A stretch of DNA of 64,000 nucleotides from CAWACP01 sp963832965 (GCA_963832965.1 CAWHVW010000003.1:1302001-1366000); one strand, 5' to 3'. Counted from the stretch's first letter, positions 1 to 9,501 are shown. Notes: generated by a model not told the origin, from the letters alone. Made by a program: numbers and translations.

Positions 1-521
1 AGGCCCTTGTCCACCAGTTCTTCCATCTTCCGCCAGGTTTTCATGAAGTTCTCGTGGATGTACGGACGGGCATCCGGGCTGCGCGCGTGCACGTCGCAAC
101 CGGGCGGATGATAATTCGGAAACGGCCAATGCACCAGGTACAGGTCCAGGTAATCGAGCTGCAGATCGGCGAGCGATTTCCGGCACGAAGCAATGACATC
201 GCTCTCATCATGCTTGTCGTTCCAGAGTTTCGAGGTGACCCACAATTGTTCGCGGCTCACGCCGCCGTCGATGATGTCCCGTAGCGCGACGCCCACGCGG
301 TGTTCGTTGCCGTACACCGAGGCGCAATCAAAATGCCGGTACCCAACTGCAGCGGCGCCCTTCACCGCTTGTTCGATTTCCTCGGGAGAGGCATGATCGG
401 ATCCGAAGGTGCCGAGGCCTATCGCGGGCATCCGGGCGCCTCCGGCAAGAATCCGGTGCGGGACGAGCGCCGGATCGACGCCGTCGGCCGCCGGGGTCCA
501 CGGGGAGTTGGTTTTGCTCAT
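1..521 (-). CDS. Aldo/keto reductase (3' end outside the window)
   Basis: The reverse strand reads an NAD(P)H-dependent aldo/keto reductase of at least 173 residues that continues past the left edge. The catalytic tetrad of the family is visible: Asp65 and Tyr70 in FDCASVYGNE, Lys98 in TSKLWN and His131 in LVHWPF. The ATG follows the stop of the DUF885 gene by 10 bases, with GGGAGG about 15 bases upstream, so both are probably on one transcript. The enzyme should be cytosolic, as there is no signal peptide, and should reduce aldehydes or ketones in a TIM-barrel fold. The substrate cannot be told from the sequence, and the C-terminal loops that set specificity are missing. Confidence 0.9.
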   Translation of the reverse strand, partial: MSKTNSPWTPAADGVDPALVPHRILAGGARMPAIGLGTFGSDHASPEEIEQAVKGAAAVGYRHFDCASVYGNEHRVGVALRDIIDGGVSREQLWVTSKLWNDKHDESDVIASCRKSLADLQLDYLDLYLVHWPFPNYHPPGCDVHARSPDARPYIHENFMKTWRKMEELVDKG

Positions 522-531
522 GACGAGGTGG

Positions 532-2181
532 TCACCCTCCCAACATTGCCTGGCGAACCATAACAACGGGCGGAAAGCCCTGCTTCAGAAACTCGTTGTG
601 AAAATCCTCCAGCCGAAACGCCGGCCCCATCTTTTTTTTGTAGTCTTCTCGCAGCTTCATGATTTGCAGTTTTCCCAGCGTGTAAACCAGGTAGGTTGGG
701 TCGGAAGTGCCGCGCTTGGTTTCACGCACGGCGTTCGCGCGGGACTGGTAGCCTTCTTTGACGAAGAAATCCACCGCCTGGTCGAACGTCATCTTCCCGG
801 TGTGCATCTCGATGCCCACAATGTAGCGCGCGTTCCGCAGAAGCGCGTCCTGAAGCTGGCCGAGGCGCAGGTTGCGGTCGCCATTGCCATAGCCTTCATC
901 CAGCATCATCTGCTCGCAGTAGTGCGCCCAGCCTTCCGAATTGGAATTCGCACCGAACAGTTTTCGCACCTTCGACGGCGCCTGCTTCACCCACAGGAAC
1001 TGCACGTAGTGGCCGGGATACACTTCGTGCACGGCCGTGCTCACGATCGTGCCGCGGTTGAACCCTTCCATGAGCTCTTCGACGTCTTCCTTCGACGCGC
1101 CCGCCTCCGGCAGCGTGACGTTAAAGAACGCCTCCTTCGCCACCTGCTCGAAAGGGCCGGGCGTGTCCATGGACGCGGAGGTCAGCGCGCGCATGAACGG
1201 AGGCGTCTCTTCCACGATGGGTGAAACGTCGGATGGAATGGTCACGATATGGTGCTCGCGGATGTAATCGCGCAGCCCGCCGAGGGTGTTTCGAAACGCA
1301 TCCAGCAGGCCACCGGGCTGGGGATGATCGTGAGCGAGATCGTCCATGATTTCCATCGGCGTTTTCTTCGGGTCCTCGCTCGCGGCCACGTCGCGAAACC
1401 ACTTCTGATTGCGCCGCATGTCCTCGTAGCCGGCGCGCAGCAGCTCGTCGAGAGGCGTCGTCACCATCTCGTCGTATTCCAGCTTGCGCCGGAACAGTTC
1501 GGCGCCGAGACGGAAATCGCCCTGCGAGCGGGGCAGCAAATCGGTCTTCAGCCAGGCTTCGTACGATCGCAGCGCTTCCACCACGCGCCCGTTCGTCTTT
1601 CCAAACTCGTCCAGAAGGGCGGCATCGCTCACCGCATGGAACGCGTCCGGAACATCGTGCTCGAAGAAGCTGATGATCCCGGGCATCTGTTCGATCGCCA
1701 CCTCGGTATAAATCTTTGGCGGATTCTTCAGATTGACGCGAGCAGTCTCCAGCACCCCCGGCATCTGCCGCTCTCGCGCCACCACGCTCCGCAACCGCTC
1801 CTCCGGGGACGCGAACGTGCGGCTGATCAGAATAAAAACGCTGTTGGTGAGACTGCTGGAGTAGTCGTCCGGATTCTTCTCCCACATGCGGACACGCTCC
1901 AGCGCCAGCAGGTCTCCGCGAATGTGCGCCAGCAGCAGATCGCGATCGGCGGACTGCGGGTCCGCGGCAAACTCACTCTCCGCCCGATGCAGGAACGCAA
2001 TCTGTGCTTCACGATTCGCCTGAGATGGATTCTCCAGTTGCGCGTCAAACTGATGAAAGCCGGCCGCGGTGCCATCACTCGGTTTGAAGTGGAAGTATTC
2101 GTCGAAGAACCGGTCAACGCGAGTGGTATCCTGGGCGTTAACCATGGAGAGCGCTGAGAGTACGAGGAGAAAGAGCTTCAC
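532..2181 (-). CDS. DUF885 family protein, secreted zinc-peptidase-like
   Basis: The 549-residue product starts with a signal peptide (about residues 1-16, MKLFLLVLSALSMVNAQ). It carries the hallmark HEVYPGH motif at residues 385-391, which matches the HExxPGH zinc site of DUF885 proteins, a family related to gluzincin peptidases. The natural substrate of the family is largely unknown. The start is GTG; a TAATAA hexamer lies about 10 bases upstream on the coding strand and there is no good Shine-Dalgarno, so the mRNA may have a very short leader. It is divergent from the GH57-like gene (59-base gap) and is followed closely by the aldo/keto reductase. Confidence 0.88.
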   Translation of the reverse strand: MKLFLLVLSALSMVNAQDTTRVDRFFDEYFHFKPSDGTAAGFHQFDAQLENPSQANREAQIAFLHRAESEFAADPQSADRDLLLAHIRGDLLALERVRMWEKNPDDYSSSLTNSVFILISRTFASPEERLRSVVARERQMPGVLETARVNLKNPPKIYTEVAIEQMPGIISFFEHDVPDAFHAVSDAALLDEFGKTNGRVVEALRSYEAWLKTDLLPRSQGDFRLGAELFRRKLEYDEMVTTPLDELLRAGYEDMRRNQKWFRDVAASEDPKKTPMEIMDDLAHDHPQPGGLLDAFRNTLGGLRDYIREHHIVTIPSDVSPIVEETPPFMRALTSASMDTPGPFEQVAKEAFFNVTLPEAGASKEDVEELMEGFNRGTIVSTAVHEVYPGHYVQFLWVKQAPSKVRKLFGANSNSEGWAHYCEQMMLDEGYGNGDRNLRLGQLQDALLRNARYIVGIEMHTGKMTFDQAVDFFVKEGYQSRANAVRETKRGTSDPTYLVYTLGKLQIMKLREDYKKKMGPAFRLEDFHNEFLKQGFPPVVMVRQAMLGG

Positions 2182-2240
2182 CGCTTCATTATTAGACAGG
2201 CGCAGGCCACCGCGCCACGTCGAGGCTTAGACCCCAGGAC

Positions 2241-4667
2241 ATGCGCTATCTCTGCATTCATTGCCATTGCTATCAGCCGCCGCGCGAGAACCCCTGGCTG
2301 GAGACCATCGAGCTGCAGGATTCCGCGTATCCCTATCACGATTGGAACGAGCGCATCACCGCGGAATGCTACGCCACCAACACCGCCGCGCGCATCCTCG
2401 ACGAGCAGCAGCGAATAGCCGGCATCGTCAACAACTATCGAAGCCTCAGCTTCAACTTTGGCCCCAGCCTGCTTTCCTGGATGCAGGACAAAGCGCCGGA
2501 CACCTACGCGCTCATCCTGGAGGCGGACCGCGCCAGCGCCGAGCGTTTTGGCGGCCACGGCTCGGCCATGGCGCAGTGCTACAACCACATGATCATGCCG
2601 CTGGCCAACAGCCGCGACAAGCACACGCAGGTGCGCTGGGGCATCGAGGATTTCCGGCACCGCTACGGCGGTCCGCCGGAAGGCATGTGGCTGCCGGAGA
2701 CGGCTGTGGATCTGGAAACGCTGTCCCTGCTGGCGGACATGGGCATCCGTTTCACCGTGCTGGCGCCGTCGCAGGCGCAGGCCATCCGGCCCATCGGCGC
2801 CGGCGAATGGGAAGATGTGAGCGGATCGCGCATCGACCCCACCCGCGCGTACCTGTGCGACACGCCTTCCGGAAAGCCGATCGCCTTGTTTTTCTATGAT
2901 GGCCCGGTGTCCCAGGCGGTAGCCTTCGAGGGCCTTCTGGCCAACGGAGAAAAGTTCGCCACCCGGCTGCTCAGCGGTTTTTCGGACGCGCGCTCCTGGC
3001 CGCAGTTGATGCACATCGCGACGGACGGCGAAACTTACGGCCATCACCACAGCTTCGGAGAGATGGCGCTGGCCTGGGCGTTGAAGCATATCGAATCGGA
3101 TGAATCGACGAAACTGACCAACTACGGCGAGTTCCTGGAGCAAAACCCGCCCACGCACGAGGTGAAGATCATTGAGAACACCGCGTGGAGCTGCGTGCAC
3201 GGCGTGGGCCGGTGGGCGACGAACTGCGGTTGTAACACCGGCGGACAGCCTGGCTGGACCCAGGAATGGCGCGCGCCGCTGCGTGCCGCGCTGGATTGGC
3301 TGCGGGACACGGTGGCGCCGCTCTACGAACAGCGGGCCGCCGCCCTGCTCCGTTATCCATGGCAGGCGCGCAACGACTATATCCGCGTGATCCTGGACCG
3401 TTCTCCCGCGTCGCGAAAACGGTTTCTGGCCAAACACGCCTCCCGCCCGTTGAATGAGAAAGAGATGGTGGAGATCTGGAAGCTGCTGGAGATGCAGCGC
3501 CACGCCATGCTCATGTATACAAGCTGCGGCTGGTTTTTCACCGAGCTGTCGGGCATTGAAACCGTGCAGGTGATTCAGTACGCGGGCCGCGTGGTGCAGC
3601 TCGCCGAGGATGTATTCGGCGTCAAACTGGAGCGCGACTTTCTTTCTCATCTGCGCAAGGCCCGCAGCAACCTTCCGGAGAAGCGTGACGGCGCGGCGAT
3701 TTATGAGGAATCGGTTCGGCCGGCCATGGTGACTCTGGCGCGCGTGGCCGCACACTTCGCGGTGAGCTCGCTTTTCGACGACTATCCGAAAGAAGCCAGG
3801 GTGTACTGCTACTCGGTTGAAACCGAGGACGCGCACACCGCGCGCGCGGGGCGAACGCGCATCGGCATGGGCAAGGCGCGGCTGGTGTCGGAGATCACCC
3901 AGGCCTGGCAAACCCTGACCTATACCGCGCTGCACTTCGGCGATCACAACGTCCACGCGGGGGTTCGCGAATTCGGAGGCCGCAAGACGTATGAACGCAT
4001 CACTTCGGAGCTGCTTCACGCTTTCTCGCACGCGGATCTCACACAGGCGATCCGGCTGATGGACGTTGGGTTCGGCAAAGACACGTATTCGCTGAAATCC
4101 CTCTTCCGCGACGAACAGCGCCGCATTCTGGGCCTGATTCTCAATTCCACCATCGAGAACGCCGAGTCCGAATACCGGCAGCTCTACGAAAACCATGCCC
4201 CGCTCATGCGTTTTCTAACCGATGTGCGAATGCCATTGCCGGAGGCGCTGCGCTCGACGGCCGCCTATGCGCTCAACAGCCAACTGCGCAACGCATTTGC
4301 CGCGGACACGGTGAATGCCGAGGCGATCAAGGCGCTCATCGATGAAGCGCGGGCGCTGTCAGTGACTCTCGATGCCACGACGCTCGAGTTCACCTTTCGA
4401 AAAAGGCTGGAAGCGCTGGCCGATGAGTTCCATGACCAGCCGGTGGACCCGGATGCGCTGTCGAGCCTCGCTCGCGCCGTATCGCTGGCCCGCAAACTTC
4501 CCTTCCCGGTAAACTTCTGGTCGATTCAGAACAAGTGCTGGGACGCGATGGGAACCACGCTGCCGGAGGCGCGCGCCAGAGCGGCGGCAGGCGATGGGCC
4601 CGCGCGTGCCTGGGTGGATCAGTTTGTGGCGCTTTGCGAAGACCTTTCGCTGCGGCTGCCGGACTGA
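2241..4667 (+). CDS. DUF3536 / glycoside hydrolase family 57-like protein
   Basis: The 808-residue protein has an N-terminal (beta/alpha) barrel of the GH57 type. It starts with the typical YLCIHCHCYQPPRENPW segment and contains GMWLPETAVD around residues 150-156. The C-terminal half matches the long helical DUF3536 region. GH57 enzymes act on alpha-glucans (amylases, branching enzymes, 4-alpha-glucanotransferases); the DUF3536 subgroup is not well characterised, so a role in glycogen-like polymer metabolism is inference. There is no signal peptide, so it should be cytoplasmic. It is a single-gene unit, convergent with the M56 gene 49 bases away. Confidence 0.88.
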   Translation: MRYLCIHCHCYQPPRENPWLETIELQDSAYPYHDWNERITAECYATNTAARILDEQQRIAGIVNNYRSLSFNFGPSLLSWMQDKAPDTYALILEADRASAERFGGHGSAMAQCYNHMIMPLANSRDKHTQVRWGIEDFRHRYGGPPEGMWLPETAVDLETLSLLADMGIRFTVLAPSQAQAIRPIGAGEWEDVSGSRIDPTRAYLCDTPSGKPIALFFYDGPVSQAVAFEGLLANGEKFATRLLSGFSDARSWPQLMHIATDGETYGHHHSFGEMALAWALKHIESDESTKLTNYGEFLEQNPPTHEVKIIENTAWSCVHGVGRWATNCGCNTGGQPGWTQEWRAPLRAALDWLRDTVAPLYEQRAAALLRYPWQARNDYIRVILDRSPASRKRFLAKHASRPLNEKEMVEIWKLLEMQRHAMLMYTSCGWFFTELSGIETVQVIQYAGRVVQLAEDVFGVKLERDFLSHLRKARSNLPEKRDGAAIYEESVRPAMVTLARVAAHFAVSSLFDDYPKEARVYCYSVETEDAHTARAGRTRIGMGKARLVSEITQAWQTLTYTALHFGDHNVHAGVREFGGRKTYERITSELLHAFSHADLTQAIRLMDVGFGKDTYSLKSLFRDEQRRILGLILNSTIENAESEYRQLYENHAPLMRFLTDVRMPLPEALRSTAAYALNSQLRNAFAADTVNAEAIKALIDEARALSVTLDATTLEFTFRKRLEALADEFHDQPVDPDALSSLARAVSLARKLPFPVNFWSIQNKCWDAMGTTLPEARARAAAGDGPARAWVDQFVALCEDLSLRLPD

Positions 4668-4684
4668 GGGGTGGCGCAGGCCTG

Positions 4685-4700
4685 AGGCGCCTCGGCGCCT
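4685..4700. terminator. Hairpin between convergent genes
   Basis: A perfect inverted repeat, AGGCGCC-TC-GGCGCCT, sits in the 49-base gap between the convergent GH57-like and M56 genes. The position fits a bidirectional transcription stop. There is no T-run on either side, so a classic Rho-independent terminator is not proven. Confidence 0.4.
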
Positions 4701-4716
4701 AACGTTGAGATCGTGT

Positions 4717-6204
4717 TCATGGGGCGCTAACGGGCAAGAGATGATAGTCTCCCGTCCCGGTTTGATCAATAAACAGGAACGTGATGGGTCCTTTATCGAC
4801 AGTCCCCTTACCATGCCGGTACGTCCACACTTCCCATCCATACGGCCTCTGTTTCGCTGTGGGGTAACTTTCAATCTCATCGGGTGGGCCCGAGGTGATG
4901 TACATGTGGCCGCGATCGCTCTGCCAGCCGGGTGCGCCGGACGGCGACGCAAAATGTCCGTTAGCGTATGCGATGCGGCGGTAATGTTCCTCTTTGAACA
5001 CGTTATTGAGCGTGCCTGGCGTCGGATTGCGCCGCGACCAGAACTGCTCGATGAACTTGTCCCGTTCTTCATCGGTAGTCAGCTCCAGGAACGCAGCGCG
5101 CTCTTCCGCGGTGATGATGTATACGACGTCCTGATTCAGCCATTTGGAATAACGGGAGGTCTCAGTGTTGCCGGTCTGAGCCTGAGCGGCGCCGGAACTT
5201 TGCTGCGCCGGCTCCGATCGCCACGCGGCCATTGCAACCGAAGTGGTTGCGATCAGGACCAGAAAGGCAAACCATGGCGTCCACGCGCCACTCGATGTTT
5301 GCGGATACAGGATGCGATGGATGCGTCTCACAAGTCTCCCTCCCGTGGCGGCGACGGCGGGTTCGCGGCCGGAGCAACGGCTCCGCTCCAATGCGGTGAG
5401 GGCAACGGCGTAGTGATGCGCATTGCCGCTCACCGCGACAACAAGATCGTCGCAGCAGTTTTCCCGCTCGACGCGAATCACCCGAGAGATCCACCAGACC
5501 GCCGGGTGATAGAACAAGAGGCCCTCCAGCGCCCGCTGCAGCACATTCACGAGGTAATCGCAGCGGCGAATATGGGCCAGCTCATGCAACAGGATGACTT
5601 CGATCTGTTCCGCGGGCGCGCCCGCGAGAAATGCGACGGGCACCAGAATTAGCGGACGGAAATGGCCCAAAACCATGGGCGCGTCCGCCAGAGAGGACTC
5701 GAGCAGCAGAACGGGCCGCGAAAGACGCAGACGGGCGCTGAGGCGAGCGATCTCCTTTTGCCAGCGCGCGGGCGCGCAGCAAACACCCCGGCGGCGCATG
5801 CGACGCACCGAGATCCAGCCGGCCCCATACCCCACATAGAAAACCCAGACGCCGGCGATCCAGAGTGGTGCAAGCCAGGGCACAAACACCGCAAGGCCCT
5901 GAATGGACCAGGAAGGGCTGGCCGCGCTGTGCGGTGCATTCCACGAGGCGAAAACGAGAAGCTGCGGTGACCGCAGGCCGTGCACGCCTTCCGGCAGAAA
6001 GTTCACTAGGGTGACGCCGAATCCGCCGAGCACCAGGAGCATCGCCACGCATGCCGCAACATAGCGGGCGCAGGGCGATCGCGTGGCTAACAGCACTGCC
6101 GCGAGCGCCGCCGAAATAAGAGCTCCCTCCCAGAGTGAATGCAGCAGCGTCCAGCCGAGCGCCGCGGCAAGGGGAGTCGCCACCCAGGTTTCGAGAAGCT
6201 TCAT
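4717..6204 (-). CDS. BlaR1-type M56 metallopeptidase with C-terminal GWxTD domain
   Basis: This 495-residue membrane protein has an N-terminal multi-helix region (residues about 10-130), then the M56 zinc-peptidase core with HELAH (His207, Glu208, His211) and the downstream ligand region ERENCCDD near residue 248. A further hydrophobic stretch follows at about 309-327, then a GWxTD domain from about 351 to the end. The signature is present as GWQSD. In BlaR1/MecR1 the peptidase is triggered by an outside signal and leads to cleavage of the BlaI repressor; here the penicillin-binding sensor is replaced by GWxTD. It overlaps the blaI-like gene by 4 bases (ATGA), so the two are translationally coupled. 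The signal sensed is unknown. Confidence 0.92.
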   Translation of the reverse strand: MKLLETWVATPLAAALGWTLLHSLWEGALISAALAAVLLATRSPCARYVAACVAMLLVLGGFGVTLVNFLPEGVHGLRSPQLLVFASWNAPHSAASPSWSIQGLAVFVPWLAPLWIAGVWVFYVGYGAGWISVRRMRRRGVCCAPARWQKEIARLSARLRLSRPVLLLESSLADAPMVLGHFRPLILVPVAFLAGAPAEQIEVILLHELAHIRRCDYLVNVLQRALEGLLFYHPAVWWISRVIRVERENCCDDLVVAVSGNAHHYAVALTALERSRCSGREPAVAATGGRLVRRIHRILYPQTSSGAWTPWFAFLVLIATTSVAMAAWRSEPAQQSSGAAQAQTGNTETSRYSKWLNQDVVYIITAEERAAFLELTTDEERDKFIEQFWSRRNPTPGTLNNVFKEEHYRRIAYANGHFASPSGAPGWQSDRGHMYITSGPPDEIESYPTAKQRPYGWEVWTYRHGKGTVDKGPITFLFIDQTGTGDYHLLPVSAP

Positions 6205-6587
6205 TTCTGCTCCTTGCGGTAGTCATCCAGCAGCTTACGCATTTCGGCGAGCTCTTCTTTGGTGGACTTCCGCGCCGAGAGAGCGCCGATGAGGAGCGCC
6301 CGCGCGGACCCGCTGAAAGCGCGCTCCAGCAGATCTCCGGCGAGCTGTCTCTGGGTCCACTCACGCGACCGCGCAGCCTCGTAGATGTGCGCGCGCTGCT
6401 TCTCGTCACGGCGAACCAACCCCTTTTCCGTCATGATTTGCATGAATTTCAGCACGGTGCTGTATTGCGCCGGGCGGCGCCGGCTGATAAGGCTGTGAAT
6501 CTCGCGCACGGTAGCGGGCCCGGTGCTCCAGAGGGCGGTAAGGACTTCGAGTTCACCATCCGTGGGTTTGGGCGGTTCGGTTGCCAT
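6201..6587 (-). CDS. BlaI/MecI/CopY-family transcriptional repressor
   Basis: This 128-residue winged-helix repressor has the BlaI fold: recognition-helix region around TVREIHSLISRRRPAQYSTV and a C-terminal dimer and cleavage region. It is expected to bind a dyad operator and to be inactivated by proteolysis triggered by the M56 protein encoded next. An in-frame ATG at 6599 would add MSSY, but that codon lies inside the operator and -10 box. The ATG at 6587 (MATEPPKP) is therefore preferred and sits just after the predicted transcription start. The gene overlaps the M56 gene by ATGA. Confidence 0.93.
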   Translation of the reverse strand: MATEPPKPTDGELEVLTALWSTGPATVREIHSLISRRRPAQYSTVLKFMQIMTEKGLVRRDEKQRAHIYEAARSREWTQRQLAGDLLERAFSGSARALLIGALSARKSTKEELAEMRKLLDDYRKEQK

Positions 6588-6624
6588 ATACGAAGACATT
6601 ACTAGTAATGTTTTCGTATGTCAA
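6588..6624 (-). promoter_or_regulatory. Promoter and 32-bp operator dyad of the blaI-M56 operon
   Basis: Positions 6588-6619 form an inverted repeat with 14-base arms around CTAG, with one mismatch. The inner 16 bases (ACATTACTAGTAATGT) are perfectly symmetrical. On the minus strand a consensus -35 box TTGACA (6619-6624) is followed after 17 bases by TAATGT (6596-6601) as -10. The dyad covers the spacer and the -10, an ideal place for autorepression. The core keeps the TAC/GTA half-sites of BlaI/MecI operators. Transcription would start about 6589, next to the ATG at 6587, giving an mRNA with almost no leader. Confidence 0.75.
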
Positions 6625-6743
6625 GGTGTTTTTGCGAAGCTCGGCGCGCGGATACCGCTGCTCGTACCCGCGCCGTACAGTGGTTGCATTCGAGAGCCGC
6701 GACGGTCTATCATGTTGTCAGTTACTGAGGGAAGACCATTCGC

Positions 6744-9392
6744 TTGCGACCAGGGCGCATACTTCGACTCCGGCTTCGGTCGTTGCTCGACCGCCACGCG
6801 GTGGAGCGGGAACTCGACGACGAACTCCGCTACCACCTGGAACGGCAGATCGAAGAATACACAGCGGCAGGCGTGACGCCTGAAGATGCCCGGCGCGCCG
6901 CACTTCGAACTACAGGCGCCATTCAGCAAAGGAAAGAGGAGTGCCGCGACATGCGAGGACTTAACCTGATTGACAACGCCGGTCAGGACTTCCGGTACGC
7001 GCTGCGCCAGCTTCGAAAGAGCCCGGGGTTTACCTGCACAGCCATATTTGTTCTCGGCCTGGGGATCGCCGCAACGCTGACCATCTTCGGACTGGTGGAC
7101 GCTGCGCTGATCAAGCCGCTGCCGTATCGCGACCAGTCTCGCCCGGTAGCCGTCTTCGAATCCTCGCCGGATGACCCGCGAGGCCTCGTTTCTTACGCCG
7201 ACTTCGCGGACTGGAAAAAGCTGAATCGGGCTTTCCAATCCATCGATGCGTTCGCTATGAATGGCGGCTTTACTCTGGCCGCCGCAAACGGCGCGGAACA
7301 AGTGACGGGCACGCGCGTCAGCTCCGGCTTCCTGCACACCCTTGGCATTCGCCCAATCCTTGGGCGCGATTTCTATTCTGGCGAAGACTCCCCGGCCGCC
7401 GCCCGCACGGTGATAATCAGCTACGCCGCCTGGCTCAAGCGGTTCGGCGGCGGGGCGGATGTATTGGGCCGGACCGTGACGCTGAACGGCGTTCCGCACC
7501 AGATTGTCGGCGTGCTCCCCCACGAGTTTCAATTTGCCGCCTTTGGCGCGGCGGAGTTCTGGTCGACCCTTCTTAGCACCGACTCCTGCGAGGAACAGCG
7601 GACTTGCCACAATCTGGTGGCAATCGCGCGGCTGAAGCAGGGAAGCTCCCTGGAGACGGCATCGGCCAACATGCGGCTGGTGGCTCGGCAGCTTCAGAAG
7701 GCGTACCCCGATTCCAATCGCGACCTTGGAGCCGCGCTGGCGCCACTGCGCGACGTGATCCTGGGCGATGTCCGGCCCATCCTTGTGGTGATGCTAAGCG
7801 GCGCCTGTGTTTTGCTGCTGATTGCCTGCGTCAACGTGACCATGCTGCTGCTGGCGCGCTCGGAGATCAGACAGCGCGAAATCGCGCTGCGCGGAGCTCT
7901 CGGTGCGTCATCGGCGCGATTGTTTCGCCAGTTCGCGACCGAGGGGATGATACTCGCCGCGGCCGCCGGTTCCTTCGCTTTGGTCTGCGCCGGGTGGGGC
8001 ATGCGCCTGCTTGCGAGGAGCGTTCCCGAAGACAAGGCGGAGAGCCTGCCGTGGATTCGCGGACTCGGCGTGGACGTTCGGATGGTCGAGTTTTCGCTTG
8101 GAATGGCAGTCGCGGCGGGCGCCATCTTCGCGCTGATACCGTTCCTGCGCGCGTCCGCGCCAGGCCTGACTCAGGGACTCGGCGTTGGGGGTCGTGGCGC
8201 TTCCGGCACCACGTGGCGCCGTCTTGGCGCAAATCTGCTGGTGGTCCAGATGGCCCTCGCAACCCTTCTTCTGGTGAGTTCCGGACTGCTGGGCAAGAGC
8301 CTCTACTTCCTTCTTCACGTGGACACTGGCATGCAGCCCGATCATCTGGCGTCGGTGGCGGTGGACTGGCCCAATAACCGCTACACAACAGATCAGCAGA
8401 CGGTTGCGCTGGAGCGGCGCACTCTGAGCGAAGTCTCGGCACTGCCGGGAGTCAAGTCCGCCGCCGTATCCCTGACGCATCCCATCGGGTCGGATTGGGG
8501 CTCGGCCGGCTTCCATATCGTGGGCCGGCCGAATCACGGCGAGCACTACGACGTCATCAACCGGCAGGTCAGCCCCGCTTACTTCACCACGCTCCAGGCG
8601 CGCCTCACCCACGGCCGATACTTCAGCGAAGCCGACGACGCCGGCACGCCTCGCGTGGCCATCGTAAATCGGACTCTCGCCAGGAAATACTTTGGCGGCG
8701 AAGATCCCGTCGGGAAAGACATCTATTACGACTGGACGCCGCGAACACCGATGGAAGTCGTCGGCGTTGTCGATGACATCAAGGAGGGGTCGCTGGAGGG
8801 TCCGGACAAGCCGGCTTTATACGTCCCGTTCGATCAGAGCCCGGACGGCATGTTCACCGTGCTGGTTCGGACCGCGACGGGCGAAAAAACCGTCCTTCCG
8901 GAGATCGCCGCCATCATTCACGGGATTGATCGCGATCTTTCCGTCCACGACGGGTTAACCATGACCCAGCGAATCGACGATTCACCGGCGGCATTCCTGC
9001 ACCGTGCATCGGCGTGGGTGGTGGGAAGCTTCGCCGGTATCGCATTTGTGCTGGGTGTGGTGGGGCTTTACGGAGTGGTGGCATATTCGGTCAGCCAGCG
9101 AACCCGCGAAATTGGCGTTCGCATGGCGCTTGGCGCAGCGCCGGTTTCGGTGTACCGGCTGATCCTCGGCGAAGCGGCGCGCCTGGTGAGCACGGGCACC
9201 GCCCTGGGGATTGCCGGATCGCTGGGAGCTTCGATCCTCATTCGTGGGCTGCTTTTCGGCGTCCGCCCATGGGACGCGACCACGCTGGTGGTGGCCGTCA
9301 CGATGCTCGGCGCGGCGGCGCTTCTGGCGTGCTATATTCCAGCTCGCCGCGCCGCATCGGTGAACCCGGCCGAAGCGCTGCGGTCAGAATAG
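6744..9392 (+). CDS. ADOP-family ABC transporter permease (duplicated FtsX/MacB type)
   Basis: The 882-residue protein has the acidobacterial duplicated-permease layout. An N-terminal cytoplasmic helical segment (HAVERELDDELRYHLE, about 18-33) is followed by a segment ending KEECRDMRG. Two MacB_PCD/FtsX repeats follow, with transmembrane helices near residues 95-125, 345-375, 395-415, 445-470, 500-525, 755-785, 810-835 and 845-870. Such permeases work with a separate ATPase in efflux or lipoprotein-type mechanotransmission; no ATPase gene is adjacent. The start is TTG with GAGGGAAG upstream. It is divergent from the blaI operon, which may hint at shared control but does not prove it. Confidence 0.9.
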   Translation: MRPGRILRLRLRSLLDRHAVERELDDELRYHLERQIEEYTAAGVTPEDARRAALRTTGAIQQRKEECRDMRGLNLIDNAGQDFRYALRQLRKSPGFTCTAIFVLGLGIAATLTIFGLVDAALIKPLPYRDQSRPVAVFESSPDDPRGLVSYADFADWKKLNRAFQSIDAFAMNGGFTLAAANGAEQVTGTRVSSGFLHTLGIRPILGRDFYSGEDSPAAARTVIISYAAWLKRFGGGADVLGRTVTLNGVPHQIVGVLPHEFQFAAFGAAEFWSTLLSTDSCEEQRTCHNLVAIARLKQGSSLETASANMRLVARQLQKAYPDSNRDLGAALAPLRDVILGDVRPILVVMLSGACVLLLIACVNVTMLLLARSEIRQREIALRGALGASSARLFRQFATEGMILAAAAGSFALVCAGWGMRLLARSVPEDKAESLPWIRGLGVDVRMVEFSLGMAVAAGAIFALIPFLRASAPGLTQGLGVGGRGASGTTWRRLGANLLVVQMALATLLLVSSGLLGKSLYFLLHVDTGMQPDHLASVAVDWPNNRYTTDQQTVALERRTLSEVSALPGVKSAAVSLTHPIGSDWGSAGFHIVGRPNHGEHYDVINRQVSPAYFTTLQARLTHGRYFSEADDAGTPRVAIVNRTLARKYFGGEDPVGKDIYYDWTPRTPMEVVGVVDDIKEGSLEGPDKPALYVPFDQSPDGMFTVLVRTATGEKTVLPEIAAIIHGIDRDLSVHDGLTMTQRIDDSPAAFLHRASAWVVGSFAGIAFVLGVVGLYGVVAYSVSQRTREIGVRMALGAAPVSVYRLILGEAARLVSTGTALGIAGSLGASILIRGLLFGVRPWDATTLVVAVTMLGAAALLACYIPARRAASVNPAEALRSE

Positions 9393-9501
9393 CTGGTCGG
9401 GCGGCCGCAACGCGAGGGGCATCCTCACCACTTCCCGAGACGGCTGCCTTTCTCCCGGTGCATGACTCCAAGAGAGACCGACAGCGATATTATGGCGGTG
9501 G

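Noticed and set aside
2178..4196. Long open frame of 672 codons on the minus strand opposite the GH57-like gene
   Set aside because: It has no family resemblance, is rich in His/Arg/Gln as antisense frames of GC-rich genes are, and the plus-strand gene is clearly homologous to DUF3536 proteins.
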